This document shows positions 50,263-61,602 of a stretch of DNA of 64,000 nt, piece after piece. Under the pieces are notes generated by a model. The model was not told the DNA's origin, made no database searches, and saw only the letters and a list, made by a program, of their open reading frames with translations. The stretch is from assembly GCF_000321225.1 (NCBI RefSeq), contig NW_004450661.1:885452-949451 (forward strand), read 5' to 3'. The DNA is from Odobenus rosmarus divergens. Its lineage: Eukaryota; Chordata; Mammalia; Carnivora; Odobenidae. Each line of letters starts with the position of its first letter. The stretch's first letter is position 1. Position numbers and translations under genes: made by a program.

Positions 50263-52377
50263 ATGACCTCCTCTGGGACAAGTGTGTTCCCTTCCACCAA
50301 GGCCTATTCTCAATGCTGGGATGGGTGCTCTCCCACCCCTACCCCATGCCTCCATAATTTTCTGTATCTGTCAATCACTTTAGTTCACTAGGCTTTAAAT
50401 TTACCTTTAAAATTGTCTTATGTAATTACCTGAAGGTATTTATTTTTTTTTACTCAGTGTTGTATCCCTAATACTGAACACAGATCTTAGTATCTATAAG
50501 GTATTTGATTAATGTTTGAGAAATAAAGGACTCCTAGACCCCAAAACTGGAAAAGGCTTAATCTGGGGACAAAACAACTTCATTTCAAGGAAAAGGTGTA
50601 GATGGATCTAAAAGTCATTTCATCAGATTCCAGCCCATTATTCCTTTCCCCACACCACCCTGTTTTGGCCTGTCTACAAACAGCCCGCAGCTCTGCAGCA
50701 GGTGGGAGGGCCCCTCACCTCCCAGTAGTTCCCTGGACCTTGCTATCTCCAGCAGTGCCCTAAACCCTAGCTCTGTTCCCTCCTGCCCACTTCCTGCAAA
50801 ACGTACTCATCAGAACTAGACTGCTTCTTCATGAAGCTGCTCCAGCACACCCACGCCTGGATTTTATCCTCAAGGAAACAGTTCAAAAGAAGAAAAACAC
50901 AGACTTGCCTGCCTGAAGATGCTCATTTGCAGTATTATTTGTAAATGTATAAAAATCAGGAATGACAAAAATCTCCATATAAATAAAAATAAATCCCTCC
51001 CTATAATCTCCATATGAATCAAATAATCAATTACATCATGCAGAAACTAAGAAGAGTCTCACCACATTGGAACGATTTGTTTTTTCACTTCACTTTATCA
51101 GCAAACATAGGACTTACTATGTTCAGGCACTATTCTATTGCATGAATATGAACTCATTTATATCCCCAAGACAGCCCTATGAGTTAGGTGCTATTGTGTG
51201 TTCCCATTATTTATTTCAAAACACACTTGCTTCGGTCTGACATGAAATAAAAGTTAAATGGCCTATACGACCCTTATTTGAAGGAACGCCATGTCAAATG
51301 TTTTTCTCCCATATACAGTTGTGTGATACCTATTTGTAAAAGAGCATGGTCACTTGACTTGAGTTGGGTGAGTTTAAAAACTTACATATTTTAACTTTTG
51401 CCATAAACATTCCATGGGTGGAGAAGTCCCTTATGTTTATTAATTTTTCAAAGTGATGATTTTAAATGTTTTTTGGCCTCTGGATATACTTATGAAATGG
51501 TATCGGATAAAACACACTGTTGCACCGAAACTACTTCATTTTCATGCAACAGTAGGTCCGATCAAGGGTCTGTTTGGTTATAACCACTAATAAGTCACAA
51601 GGGCAGATGCTCCAAATTGCAGATATTACTATGACAGTAGTACAGCTAGAATTTATTGAGCACGTCACGAGTGTTATGCCACGAATCCTAAAATAATCAC
51701 GTCAAGTAGGTGTGATCATCATTGCCGCCTTGCAGAGGAGGAACCAGAGATGCAAAGATGTTAAGTAACTTACTAAACTGAAACAGGAAGTGAATGGTAA
51801 AACCAGGCTTCCAATCCAGGCAGCCCTCCTTCTGAGTGCTCCTGCTGATCTACCGCCCCAGGCTGCAGCTCAGGCAGTATGCTTCAGAGCAGGTGACAGA
51901 TGTGATACACAAAGTAATTCTGGTATAAGGTTGAAAGTTATCACAGCTCTGAATTAATGATTGCAATTAGAGAAAATTATGATAACTCAGACTCATTTTT
52001 CTTATGGCTATTAAATTGTATTTACCAGGGGTTAATAATTATCCTGAGCAATGTCAGCTAGACATGGCTACTATTCGATAATAAGGAAATTATTAAACAG
52101 ATTGTGGTACATTAACATTATGAAAAGTCATGACAACACTAAAAGGTAAAAATATGAGAAAAAGTAAAAATCTGAAAAAAAATTATGGAAGTGGAAAAAT
52201 AAACACATAATTGTAGGTTCACTACACTTGAAATATGTAAAAAGAAAAAAAAAGGTGTGCATATAGACAAAAACTAGAAGGGAATGTGAAAAATATGAAA
52301 CTAATTTGTGTTTATGGAGTAGGATTAAGGTGTTTATTTTTCTACTTTAAAACTTATTTAAAAATTAACATAAAAAA
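50263..52377. other. Intergenic, old L1 fragments
   Basis: No gene recognised. About 50870-51060 and 52060-52370 look like old L1M 3' sequence; the rest is unassigned. Confidence 0.45.
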
Positions 52378-52527
52378 GGGGCACCTGGGTGGCTCAGTAG
52401 GTTAAGCATCGGACTCTTGATCTCAGCTCAGGTCTTGATCTCAAGGTTGTGAGTTCAAGCCCCACATTGGGCTCCACACTGGGTGTGGAACCTACTTTAA
52501 AAAATAAATAAATACAAATAAAAAATA
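52378..52527 (+). mobile_element. Can-SINE, intermediate subfamily
   Basis: Forward: gggcacctgggtggctcag, an internally repeated gatctcagctcaggtcttga segment, gttcaagccccacattggg, and a TAAA tail. Confidence 0.88.
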
Positions 52528-52781
52528 CAAGTTATTTTAATGGTATCATATTACAATTTTTACAAAGCTGAAAAAAGAAAATCTGAATGCTTTCTGACCC
52601 ATCTCTCTATCAATCTGTTTTATTAGTCTTCAGAGTGTGCTCCTAAAATGCTCTCTGCACAGCAGGCTGACAGCAATCTGTCAGTGCTTTGGTGAGATCA
52701 GTTTTGGTTCAATTTTACTGCATCAATTTAAATATTCTCTGTTATGAACAATAGATTGTTCTGAGTATAAAACAGATCAGA

Positions 52782-52996
52782 GGGGTGCCTGGGTGGCTCA
52801 AGTCGTTAAGCGTCTGCCTTTGGCTCAGGTCATGATCCCAGGGTCCTGGGATCGAGCCCCGCATCAGGCTCCCTGTTTGGCGGGAAGCCTTCTTCTCCCT
52901 CTCCCACTCCCCCTGCTTGTGTTCCCTCTCTCACTGTATCTCTCTCTGTCAAATAAATAAAATCTTTAAAAAAATTAATTAATTAAAAAAAAAAAA
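52782..52996 (+). mobile_element. Can-SINE
   Basis: Forward SINEC; AAACAGATCAGA flanks it at about 52770 and 52997. Confidence 0.94.
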
Positions 52997-53014
52997 AAAC
53001 AGATCAGAAAGGAA

Positions 53015-53126
53015 GGGTGCCTGGCTGGCTCAGTCGGGAGAGCATGCGACTCTTGATCTCAGTGTCATGAGTTTGAGCCCAATGTTGGGTGTAGAGTTTA
53101 CTTAAAAAATTTTAAAAATTAAAAAA
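53015..53126 (+). mobile_element. Older short Can-SINE
   Basis: Forward: gggtgcctggctggctcagt ... gactcttgatctcagtgtca ... A-rich tail, lying just after the previous SINE. Confidence 0.85.
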
Positions 53127-56100
53127 GGTAGGAAAGGTAAGTATAGAAATGGCTCTGGAGGATATTTCAGTTTGGAATATGAGGCCATCTGTGAAATAAG
53201 TGAGATAGTTTAACCAAGGCTGTGGCAAGAAATGACAGTTTAAACCAGGAAGGAAAATTGCCAGTTTCAGAAAGAAGATAAGACTATTAAATGAGCTAAT
53301 TTTACTAGGGAGCAAATATCTCCAGAAATAGAGTGTTAGTGAATACAGTTAGTGTTGTTTAGGCTCTCAGAATTCTTGGTTTGAAAGCAAAGGTAATCAT
53401 CTTACCATTCACGTGATCATCAGTGTGGTATCCCATTGAGTGCATCCTAAAAAGGATTTTGATCTTCATACACATTTCTTTCTGATTTTTAATGGAGTCC
53501 AAATAGTTGGTCCATAGGAATTCCTGTTACAATCTTTCTACTCTAGTGCCCTGAACCACCAGAACCCTCTCACGCATCCATGCCAATAAAAATTTCTTAT
53601 GCCGCCATAACCTCTCTATCCTCTACTCATTCTCATCTCCATATGTCAGGCTCCGGGATCTTGAGCTCTTGTCGCTCATCCTGGGGAAGCATTGTTTGCC
53701 ATCAGCTCTAGTGCTTAAGAATCCATCCTCTATGCTTTTCCCTGCCCTACTCCTTGTTCTTTTCCTCCTCAGAGAATGGGGGAAGTAGTAGGCACTGGAG
53801 AAGATTGTGACATACTCCCCACATGTTAATAAGTGTTATCACAGCTATTTAAAAGTCTCATTATACCCTTCACATGTGTCAAGCCTTAGAATTCATAGAA
53901 GCCATATTAAGTGGACCACTCAGACAAGGTTTATTGCACCCGCTTACAAAGCTACTTAGTTAACTTGTCCTAATACAGTTCCCTCTCCATCTTCTTATTC
54001 TGAACTGCTTGTGAATTTCCTGACAATATCATTTGCAATAGTTTCTTTTTAATGCACAGAAATCAGTTCTTTCTAGTTTTCCCCCAAATTTCCTAGTCAA
54101 TTGGAAATTTTTTAATGAGATTCTTTCTGCTATTGCTCCTATCATTCCCTAGCCACCCCCCCCATTACCTTTTCACACCCCCTCCCCCACATTACTTCAG
54201 AAAGGAGCAAATTTGGAACTGGCCTCATTCCAGAATTATGAAAAAGATACCAGGTACTTTGGAAGAGCAGAAACTCTTCACAACTCTTTAGGATTGGGAA
54301 GAGGTAACCAGAGGAAAGAAAACCTTTATACAGACAGCTACCTGATATACATGAAAACCTATACTGGGAACGTCTCTTCTAGGTCAGAAAGGTATTTTCC
54401 TTCTTACAGAAACTGCAAGGTTTGGATGTGACCTAGAGTTCCATCCTTGTCTACTTTTAGAAGGGGGTCTGGATTTGAAACCAACTGAGAGCTCACACCA
54501 ATCCACTAGCCAGAGGCAGGGTGGCTGGGGTGCCCAAAGATGGGAGGAGCTCCTGTGCCCAGCCCCAGAGGCCTCAAGGGCTTAGAGGCCCACTCAGATT
54601 GTGCCCGAGAGCAAGAGAGAGGAACTGGGGTGAGCAAGCACTGTGGCTTTGTCTGTTTCCTGTTTCAGCAAGGTTGCTGTGCAAAAAGAAAGACAGTACG
54701 AAGAAGGGAAATGCTAAGGGGGCCCAGAGCCATGGATTGAGAGCTTGCACTTTACTCAGCTGCTGTCCTGCCCCATCTGAGACCAGAGCCAAGATCTGCC
54801 CAGGAGCTGGAATGCTTTCCTGAGCTGCTTGGTTTGGAGCCTGGGACCCAAGGTAACTGAGGAGGAGGATGCTTTTGTGTCCAGGTTAGGCACCTCCGAC
54901 TCTGGGGTAGGGAAGATGATCTGTCATCCCAGCTTCTCTAGGCTCAAGGGGGAGACACAGAAGCAGATGCGTCAATTTAAGAGTGTTGGGGGTGGGGTAA
55001 GCAAGAAAGCATCCTGTGCTGGTTCCCGGAGGCACTAGCCACGGCCCAGGGGCGCAGCTTCGCTGGCTCCTCTGCTCCGTCCATTAGAGTACATTAGGAG
55101 TGAGTCAGACGAGTTAGGGTCCCAGCTACCCAGGGATGGGCATGAATTAAATGACTTTTTACGGTTGCCTTCAAAGCAGGAGTCCCCAAAACAACAAGCT
55201 GCCTTTCCTCAGCTTAGGTGCAGGCCCTTCTCCCCTCAGCTCACACTGGGAGCTCTGCATCGGATGGCCCGACATCTGCGGGAAGCCATCCGCTGCACAC
55301 AACAGGCAGGAAGCAGGAACCCACTTGGAAAGGCAGCAACAAACCACTGTCAGGTGAGGGCCACACCCTGACCTCTCCCTGTGGCAGGACGCCCTGCGCC
55401 TGTATCACCTCCTCCCCAAGCTCCACATAGGCCCTGCCACTTTCTGCCAGATGCCAGAAAGCCTGGGCAGTGGCCCAGTGACCTCTCTTTGAACCACACA
55501 GGGACCAGTTCCCTATTCGTCTGCAGCCCATCCCTGTCAGTCAGCCATCCCACATGGCTTCTTGTGTTTAAGTGAATCAGACCGGTCAAGACATCCTTGA
55601 AAGCTGGATGGGACGCCACTCAGCTGTGTGCACCTAATCCTACGGGGGTGGGGTTGGGGGGTGGGGGTCTGGGAATGCTCCCTTCTGTAAGGAGCCTCCC
55701 TGCTTGGGTAACAGGTCCCAGGGTCTGCCCCTCAGGAAGCAGAGCGAGGCCGCCCCGTGTGTCCGGGGTCTAGTGCCCTGGCGGCTGCAGCCTGGCAGGG
55801 TCCAGGGGGACCTTATCTCGGGCTCTGGCTCCTCCCGGCAGGAAGGTAGGAGGATTCTCCATAATCACAGGCTTTGCCTCCTCTACAAAGCCCTCAGATT
55901 CCCTGGAGCCAAACAGGGAGGGGACCCAGCGGCCCATGTTTTAATGGTGGGTTGCAGACAGGCTGGACACCGATTCTTCACCCCACCTCTTCTTTGCCTT
56001 TCTGCTGGGCCTAATTGTGCCCAGATCACAGAGAAGTCCTTTATCAACATAGCCCACACTCAGAGGTCAGATGAACCAGAGCAGTAAATATGATTTCAAC

Positions 56101-58415
56101 CCACATGTAGTAAACAGCATCCCCTTCAAAGAGAAGGGGAGGGGGGACAGAAGGAGGAGGCATTCTTGATCCTGGAGGGCTAGTCTAGCTGGAGGCCTTG
56201 GTCTTACAGCACCAAGTCTTTAAGAGCCAAGATCAGCAAGATGGGGGTAATAATCCTAGTTCGGTATTGTAAAAAGCTAACGTTTATTGTGTGGTATGTG
56301 CCAGATGCTTAATGGGCCTTTTTTTTTCTTTAATTCTTATAACCTACAGCACACAGCTGAGGTCCCATTTTGTAAATGAAAAAAACTAAGACCTAGAGAT
56401 GTTTAATAGCTTGTCCGAAAGCACAGAGGTCATAGATGACAGAGCCGGGAGCCAGGGCTCTCTGCCTCCCCCATCAAGGCAGAAGAGCCAGGGGCTGTAG
56501 CTTAAGCTACTACAAGGGTAGATTCTAGACATGGAGCTCACCTGTACATAATCCTGAGTCTCCTCCATTCAGTCATTTATAATTCAATATGAATGGGCCT
56601 TTTAGATCCTGTTCTGTTTTTAAATAACAGAAGTGGCAGGTGGGAAATCAGGGAACCCTACAGAGTAGGAATGAGGAGAAAAGCCTAAAGAAAGGGGAGA
56701 GCTACCTAGGGATGAGATGAGAGAAAAGCATTTACAACTTCATAGTTCCGCCTGGGGTCTGCACTGCCCAAGACAAGAGTATGCCCCTCCACGCCTTGTG
56801 CATCAGGTATTTGAGAGCAAGCCTGGCTTGACCTTGCAAGACCCCTCTCCTGGAGTGAGACAGCCCCACCCATGACTGACCCCAGGGAATGAGTGGTATG
56901 ATCAGAGACAGAGTAAGAATCCTGCAGAGAATTCTGGGCTGAGCCAGATGGGCAGCAAATTTCCAAGGAAAGGACAGAGAGGCTGCTACCTGTTGAGTCT
57001 GTTTGGCCTATAAATAAACTCAAGGGGCCAGAGCTGCCAATTGCCTGCTGGTCAGTGAAGCTGAAATGCCCTCTCTGACCTATCCAGGAACTGGATTCCC
57101 TGGGTGGTGGGTAATGACATTGTAGAACAGAGAGGAGAAGCAGAAGCTGGAAGGGGGAGGCCCTCTTCCTTCATCATCCACTGGACTTGACTCCAGGGAT
57201 CAGTGGAAGCAGGGCCGAGAATTTCCAGTGCTCAGAATCTGGCTCAGCCAAGTCCAGCCCCAATTCAGCCAAGCGACCAGAGAGTTCTAGGAGAATAAAC
57301 AAATTTGCAGAAGGTAGGTGAGGGAGAGTGGGAGAGAGAGAGGGGGGCACAGAGAAGGAAGAAGAGGTTAGAGTCGGGGCTTCTAAGAATAGCACGGAAG
57401 ACCGTGTAAAGAGGCAGCAAGCATGGCTTGTACACCAAGCCTGGTTCCCTGGGGACTTGTGGTGACTGCTTTCATTTGTTTCATTTTTGTTTATAATAGC
57501 CTTATTGAGGTATCATTCATGTGGTTGCTGGTTTTGATGGCACAATCTCTGTGCTAAGGAGAGCAGACCTGGCAGCATACTTAGCCCTAACAGGGAGGAG
57601 ATTCTAAAGCATGGAACCTTCAGCTTGGAGAGTTATTGAGCTGGAAGCTCTGAAATGGGTTTCGGTCAACACTGGGCAGACGGCAGGTCCTCAGCCAATA
57701 CTGGTTTGAGGTGATGTGCTCCTGAGGGTGAGAGCCCAGTCCTGGGCCAGGAGTGGAAACCAACAGGCCAATGTCAGGATTCCATGACTCGAGGAGTTAG
57801 CATGAGGTTTCCCTCCTAAACCATGCCCAGGACCAGACTCAGAAGCTAGTTACTAAGGGCTAAGAAGACAGCAGTGTGTGATGGTCATAGGACTGGCCCC
57901 AATTTGGGAGGTCTGGTTATCCTTCCAGGCCTTGAGAAGAATCACTCACCTATCTTAGCATCAACTTGGGCCAAGAGAGCAGTAAAGATGCTGGTTTTCC
58001 TTTTAGATTGGAGAACAGGGAGCCAATTTACCTGGTTCTCTAGAAGTCTCTGGAAAATGAACACATCCTTATCTGCCATCCAAAAGGCTATATGGTCATG
58101 ATGATTTTCATCAATTATTTCTCAGGTTCCCCTGACTTAGAGGCAGGGTGAGGTCAAGGAAGGTCAAGGAAGAAGCGGTAGCCAAAGAGATCTTTCCACT
58201 TTGCAGAGGGGGAAACATAGGCCAGAGGAAAGCAAAAGTTAGTATAGAGCCTGGACCCAGGAGTCCTGACTCCCAGTTCAACACCATCACCTCGTCAGTT
58301 TTCAACCCACATGTATGGGACACTGTGCTATTTCTGCCCCCTGGTCCAGGGAGACAGTCATTTTTCTGCCCATCTCCTGACCCCTCCCCTTCTCCTCCCT
58401 CCTGGCATTTGGCAG
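53127..58415. other. Intergenic / presumed 5' non-coding region of TRAF3IP3
   Basis: No coding exon recognised. GC content rises after about 54.5 kb. TRAF3IP3 has 5' non-coding exon(s) in other mammals; none can be placed here by eye. Confidence 0.45.
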
Positions 58416-58474
58416 ACCCTGGCAGCTATTCCAGGAACTGGAAGCCAAACACAACAGGTGCTCAGGAGGTCATC

Positions 58475-58819
58475 ATGATCAGCCCAGACCCCAGGCCTTC
58501 CGCTGGCTTGGCCCGGTGGGCTGAGAGCTATGAGGCCAAATGTGAGCGCCGGCAAGAGACCCGTGAGAGCCGCCGCTGCCGCCCCAATGTGACCACTTGC
58601 CGCCAGGTGGGGAAGGCACTGAGGATCCAGCAGAGAGAGCAGCTCCAGAGAGCACGGCAACAGGAGTTCTTCAGGAGGAGAAACTTGGAGGTGGAGGAGA
58701 AAGGCAGGGCCCAGAGCCCCAGAGTCAAGGAACGAGGTCCCTCTAGGAGGCCAGGCCAGCCACCTGACCTCAAGGAACCCTTGTCTTGGGCCCACAGGAT
58801 CTCCTCCCCACAACAGCAG
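58475..58819 (+). CDS. TRAF3IP3: TRAF3IP3 first coding exon
   Basis: The ATG at 58475 opens MISPDPRPS, the known start of the human protein, and encodes 115 codons ending at a phase-0 donor (gtgggt). The frame stays open for 109 codons upstream, but a pyrimidine-rich tract ending in ggcag at 58411-58415 looks like an acceptor, so the exon probably begins at 58416 with 59 bases of 5' UTR. The exon encodes a very basic segment (ERRQETRESRRCR) followed by a Gln/Arg-rich helix. Confidence 0.95.
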
Positions 58820-59197
58820 GTGGGTCATGTCAGGGGACACGCTACTTTGGACAGGGGCAGAGGTACAATGGCACGTGAGTGGGCTCAGACTCACTAAAAA
58901 GCAATTTAAATTAAGTTCCTGCTTCCTTAGTAATATAGTCTCCTCCCTTAGCCACTTAAACTCATTCAGAGATTTTTGTTGTTTGGGTTTTTGCTTGTTT
59001 GTTTAGCTATTTTTTTTTTGTTTTGCACTTGCTTTTTAAGGAAGAAAAAAAAATTTAAACAATTCCTTTGCTAATTCCTAGTTATCAGTTCAAATTTGGG
59101 CAGTCTATACATACATCATTCAACAAATATTTATGGAGTGCTTACTGTATGCCAGGTACACAGGCCCATCTTCTTGGTGCCCCCTCTCGGGAACACT

Positions 59198-59230
<33 letters not shown>

Positions 59231-61602
59231 ACACAGACACACACACACAGACACAATCCTCTTCTCTTCTGTGAGGCTATTGTACCCACCTACCTTTTCT
59301 CTTTCACTTGGACCATTCCATTTGTACTAGATTCATTCAGCGAAGGTTTTATCTAGTCCAGTAAGCTTTTCCTGGCTTCTCTAGGCCACCTCTGCTCTCT
59401 GTGGTCCTAATGAGGTTATAAATCCTCTAAGATTGTGTAATAATACTTAGAGAGAACCCATCGTTCTGGCCTGGGAAGAAGCAGTGCTGGCAGAAATCAG
59501 GGTGTGCTGAGATGATCTAAGCTACCAAACCATCCCTGTCTTCCTACCCATGTTGTGAGCCTGTGCACAGTGGGGATGGGTCCGCTGTATTCCCTAGAAG
59601 TACCTGGCCTGGTTCCATACCCAGCCTAGAAGTTCAATCTGGGCTTCTTAACTAGTGGATCTGTCATCCACAATAGAAGGTGCTGTTCAGAAAAACGATC
59701 CTTGAGCCCGATTGTGAAATAAAACCAACTGTGTACTTTCTATGGCAAGAAGGTTTTTGAACGCTTTTGGTTTAAAAAAATTTTTTTTAAGGAGAAAAAG
59801 AACAAAAATGCATTTCACTAAAGAACTTCATCTAAGCCTATCAGTTATTGAAGTTTTACTGAAATCAAGTCAGTCTGCATGATTGGCTACCACAGGCATT
59901 CCTTCGCCTTTTGGCGTTCTGTTACAACCGTAGAATTTTTGAGTATGTATGAAGAAAATAGATTTAAAAAAGAGCGGACTAGATGGTGACAACTGCTACT
60001 ACACCCCTCCCTACACAACCCTGCTCTACATGCTCGTCACACAAAACCTCAGCAGTGTTCCAGCCATCACTGAGAGGAAGGAAGCCACCTCTCGGATATG
60101 GAAGGGACCTCAGAGACCATCTATGTCACACAGACTCATGACGTGGACAGGAGACTGAGACCTCGTAGAAAAGGCAGGGTCTGACCCCAGACGTCCTCAC
60201 TCTCAGACCAGTTCTTTCTCCATAGCACCATGATGGCTGCATGAGGGGCTGAAACCAAACAAGTTAGACCAAGGATTCTAGAGAAAGTCAGGAGAGACAA
60301 GCCCAGCTCCCCCTTTGCCTGGCCTGGGAAGGACCATTCCCACCAGCCAGGACGAGGGAGGGCAGGAGTTTTCAAGGTTTGAATAGTACTTTGGTTTTCC
60401 GGACCAGAAATTTGATCACTGGTTCATCTCTCTGCAGTCAGCTGGAGAATCATGCTCTAAGAGGCTCTAGGCTTTCAGCATCCCCCACTTGCTTTCCAGG
60501 TGTCAGGGACCAGCTCTGAGGTCTTTCCAACCCAGCATCATCCTCCCTCAGGCACCCGGAGGGATCTGGCTGACCGCCCCTTCCAGGCCGGGGACCTTTC
60601 ACCAAAGGACTCTCCCACCAAAAAGCCACCCCAACAGCACCGTGGTAAGAGCAGAGCCTCCCTCACTCACTGGGGCCTGCAGGCTCAGCTTGCTGGTAGT
60701 GGACGGTTCCTGTCTCTTCCCACTTCCTCTTCCATGGGTTCTGAATCATCTTATCCTCTATCACTCAGGCACTCAGACAAAGGGAGAAACAGCCCAGCCA
60801 ACAATTAAGAATGATGCCAGTCAGCAAACCAAGTGAGTACCTTCCATGTTCCTGCCCCCAGCTTCCTTACATACCATCCATTCCTCTCTTCTAAGCTTTG
60901 CTTGAACCCTCACCCCATATGTGGAGAAGGGACACAGTGAACTTCCATGTCCCCATTAACAGAGAAAGGAACGCCTGACCCACCCTTTTGGCTCTTCAGA
61001 AGAGATCAGAGAAGGAAACGACCTACCATCTCCTGGTGTGCTTGTTTCTCTGATCCATTGTCATTTCTGTTTTTAATTTCTTCTTTTCCCAGTTATGGAG
61101 TTGCAGTTTTAGATAAGGTAAGAAAATCCTCACTTTGAAGAGGTTGACTCAGATGGTATCTCAGCTCCTCCAAGCTCTGACATTCTGGAATTCCACGGTA
61201 AACACGGCTGAAATGGAGGGGCACCTTCTTCCTGGACGAGCACAGACACGGGGACCTGGAGGAACTCTGTCTGAGCCAAGAAAAGAAAATTTACCTGGCA
61301 CAACCTAGTCCTGGCTCTGGTTCTGTGTTCCAGGATTTCAGGGGACCCAGAGTCTTCTTGAATATCTTTTTTCTTTCTCTCTAGGAAATCATCCAGCTTT
61401 CGGAGTACCTCAAAGTAAGTAACACGTGCACCCTCCTCCCAGTTCCTGCCCCAGCCACTCCCTCCTTCTCCAGGTTAATCGTACCTTCTTGCATTTTGCC
61501 CCCCAGGAGGCCCTACAAAGGGAGCTGGTTCTAAAACAGAAAATGGTGATTCTCCAAGACCTACTGTCCACTCTGATAAGGGCCTCTGACAGCTCTTGGA
61601 AG
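58475..61602 (+). CDS. TRAF3IP3: TRAF3IP3 (T3JAM), 5' half, truncated by window edge
   Basis: TRAF3-interacting coiled-coil adaptor of lymphocytes, linked to TRAF3 recruitment in innate signalling and to B- and T-cell development (family knowledge). Coding exons 58475-58819, 60500-60644, 60769-60832, 61093-61117, 61385-61414 and 61507-61602 join in frame to 235 codons, all with GT-AG borders, and align nearly end to end with the first part of the human protein. The N-terminal part is basic and rich in Arg, Gln and Pro. The helical segment from about residue 187 (DKEIIQLSEYLKEALQREL) begins the long coiled coil. The remaining coiled coil and the C-terminal membrane anchor, together more than half of the roughly 550-residue human protein, lie beyond the window. 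No disabling change is seen. Confidence 0.95.
59198..59254 (+). repeat. (CA)n microsatellite in TRAF3IP3 intron 1
   Basis: CA repeat with regular AG interruptions (cacaga units). Confidence 0.95.
60500..60644 (+). CDS. TRAF3IP3: TRAF3IP3 coding exon 2
   Basis: The acceptor ttccag ends at 60499 and the donor gtaaga begins at 60645. It encodes residues 116-163 plus one base: a low-complexity, Pro/Ser-rich linker starting VSGTSSEVFP and containing SPTKKPPQQHR. It aligns with the human protein with several substitutions, so this is a faster-evolving part. Confidence 0.92.
60769..60832 (+). CDS. TRAF3IP3: TRAF3IP3 coding exon 3
   Basis: A 64-base exon between acceptor tcactcag (ends 60768) and donor gtgagt (60833). 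It encodes GTQTKGETAQPTIKNDASQQT and two bases of the following Asn codon. The conserved TIKNDASQQTN stretch supports it strongly. Confidence 0.92.
61093..61117 (+). CDS. TRAF3IP3: TRAF3IP3 coding exon 4 (25-base micro-exon)
   Basis: The acceptor tttcccag ends at 61092 and the donor gtaaga begins at 61118. It completes the Asn codon and encodes YGVAVLDK, identical to the human segment as I recall it. The small size and exact in-frame fit make chance unlikely. Confidence 0.9.
61385..61414 (+). CDS. TRAF3IP3: TRAF3IP3 coding exon 5 (30-base micro-exon)
   Basis: The acceptor ctctctag ends at 61384 and the donor gtaagt begins at 61415. It encodes EIIQLSEYLK in phase 0 on both sides, so skipping it would remove ten residues without a frameshift. 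Confidence 0.9.
61507..61602 (+). CDS. TRAF3IP3: TRAF3IP3 coding exon 6
   Basis: The acceptor ccccag ends at 61506 and the donor gtaagg begins at 61603. The 32 codons encode a leucine-heptad helix (ELVLKQKMVILQDLLSTLI) ending SSWK, the entry to the coiled coil. The next exon of the gene is not found before the window ends. Confidence 0.93.

Noticed and set aside
54521..54823. Overlapping open frames near 54.5-55.5 kb as a small gene
   Set aside because: GC-rich chance frames on both strands with no splice or motif support.
58358..58894. 178-codon antisense open frame opposite TRAF3IP3 exon 1
   Set aside because: It is the shadow of a GC-rich coding exon on the other strand; composition and lack of family resemblance argue against a gene.
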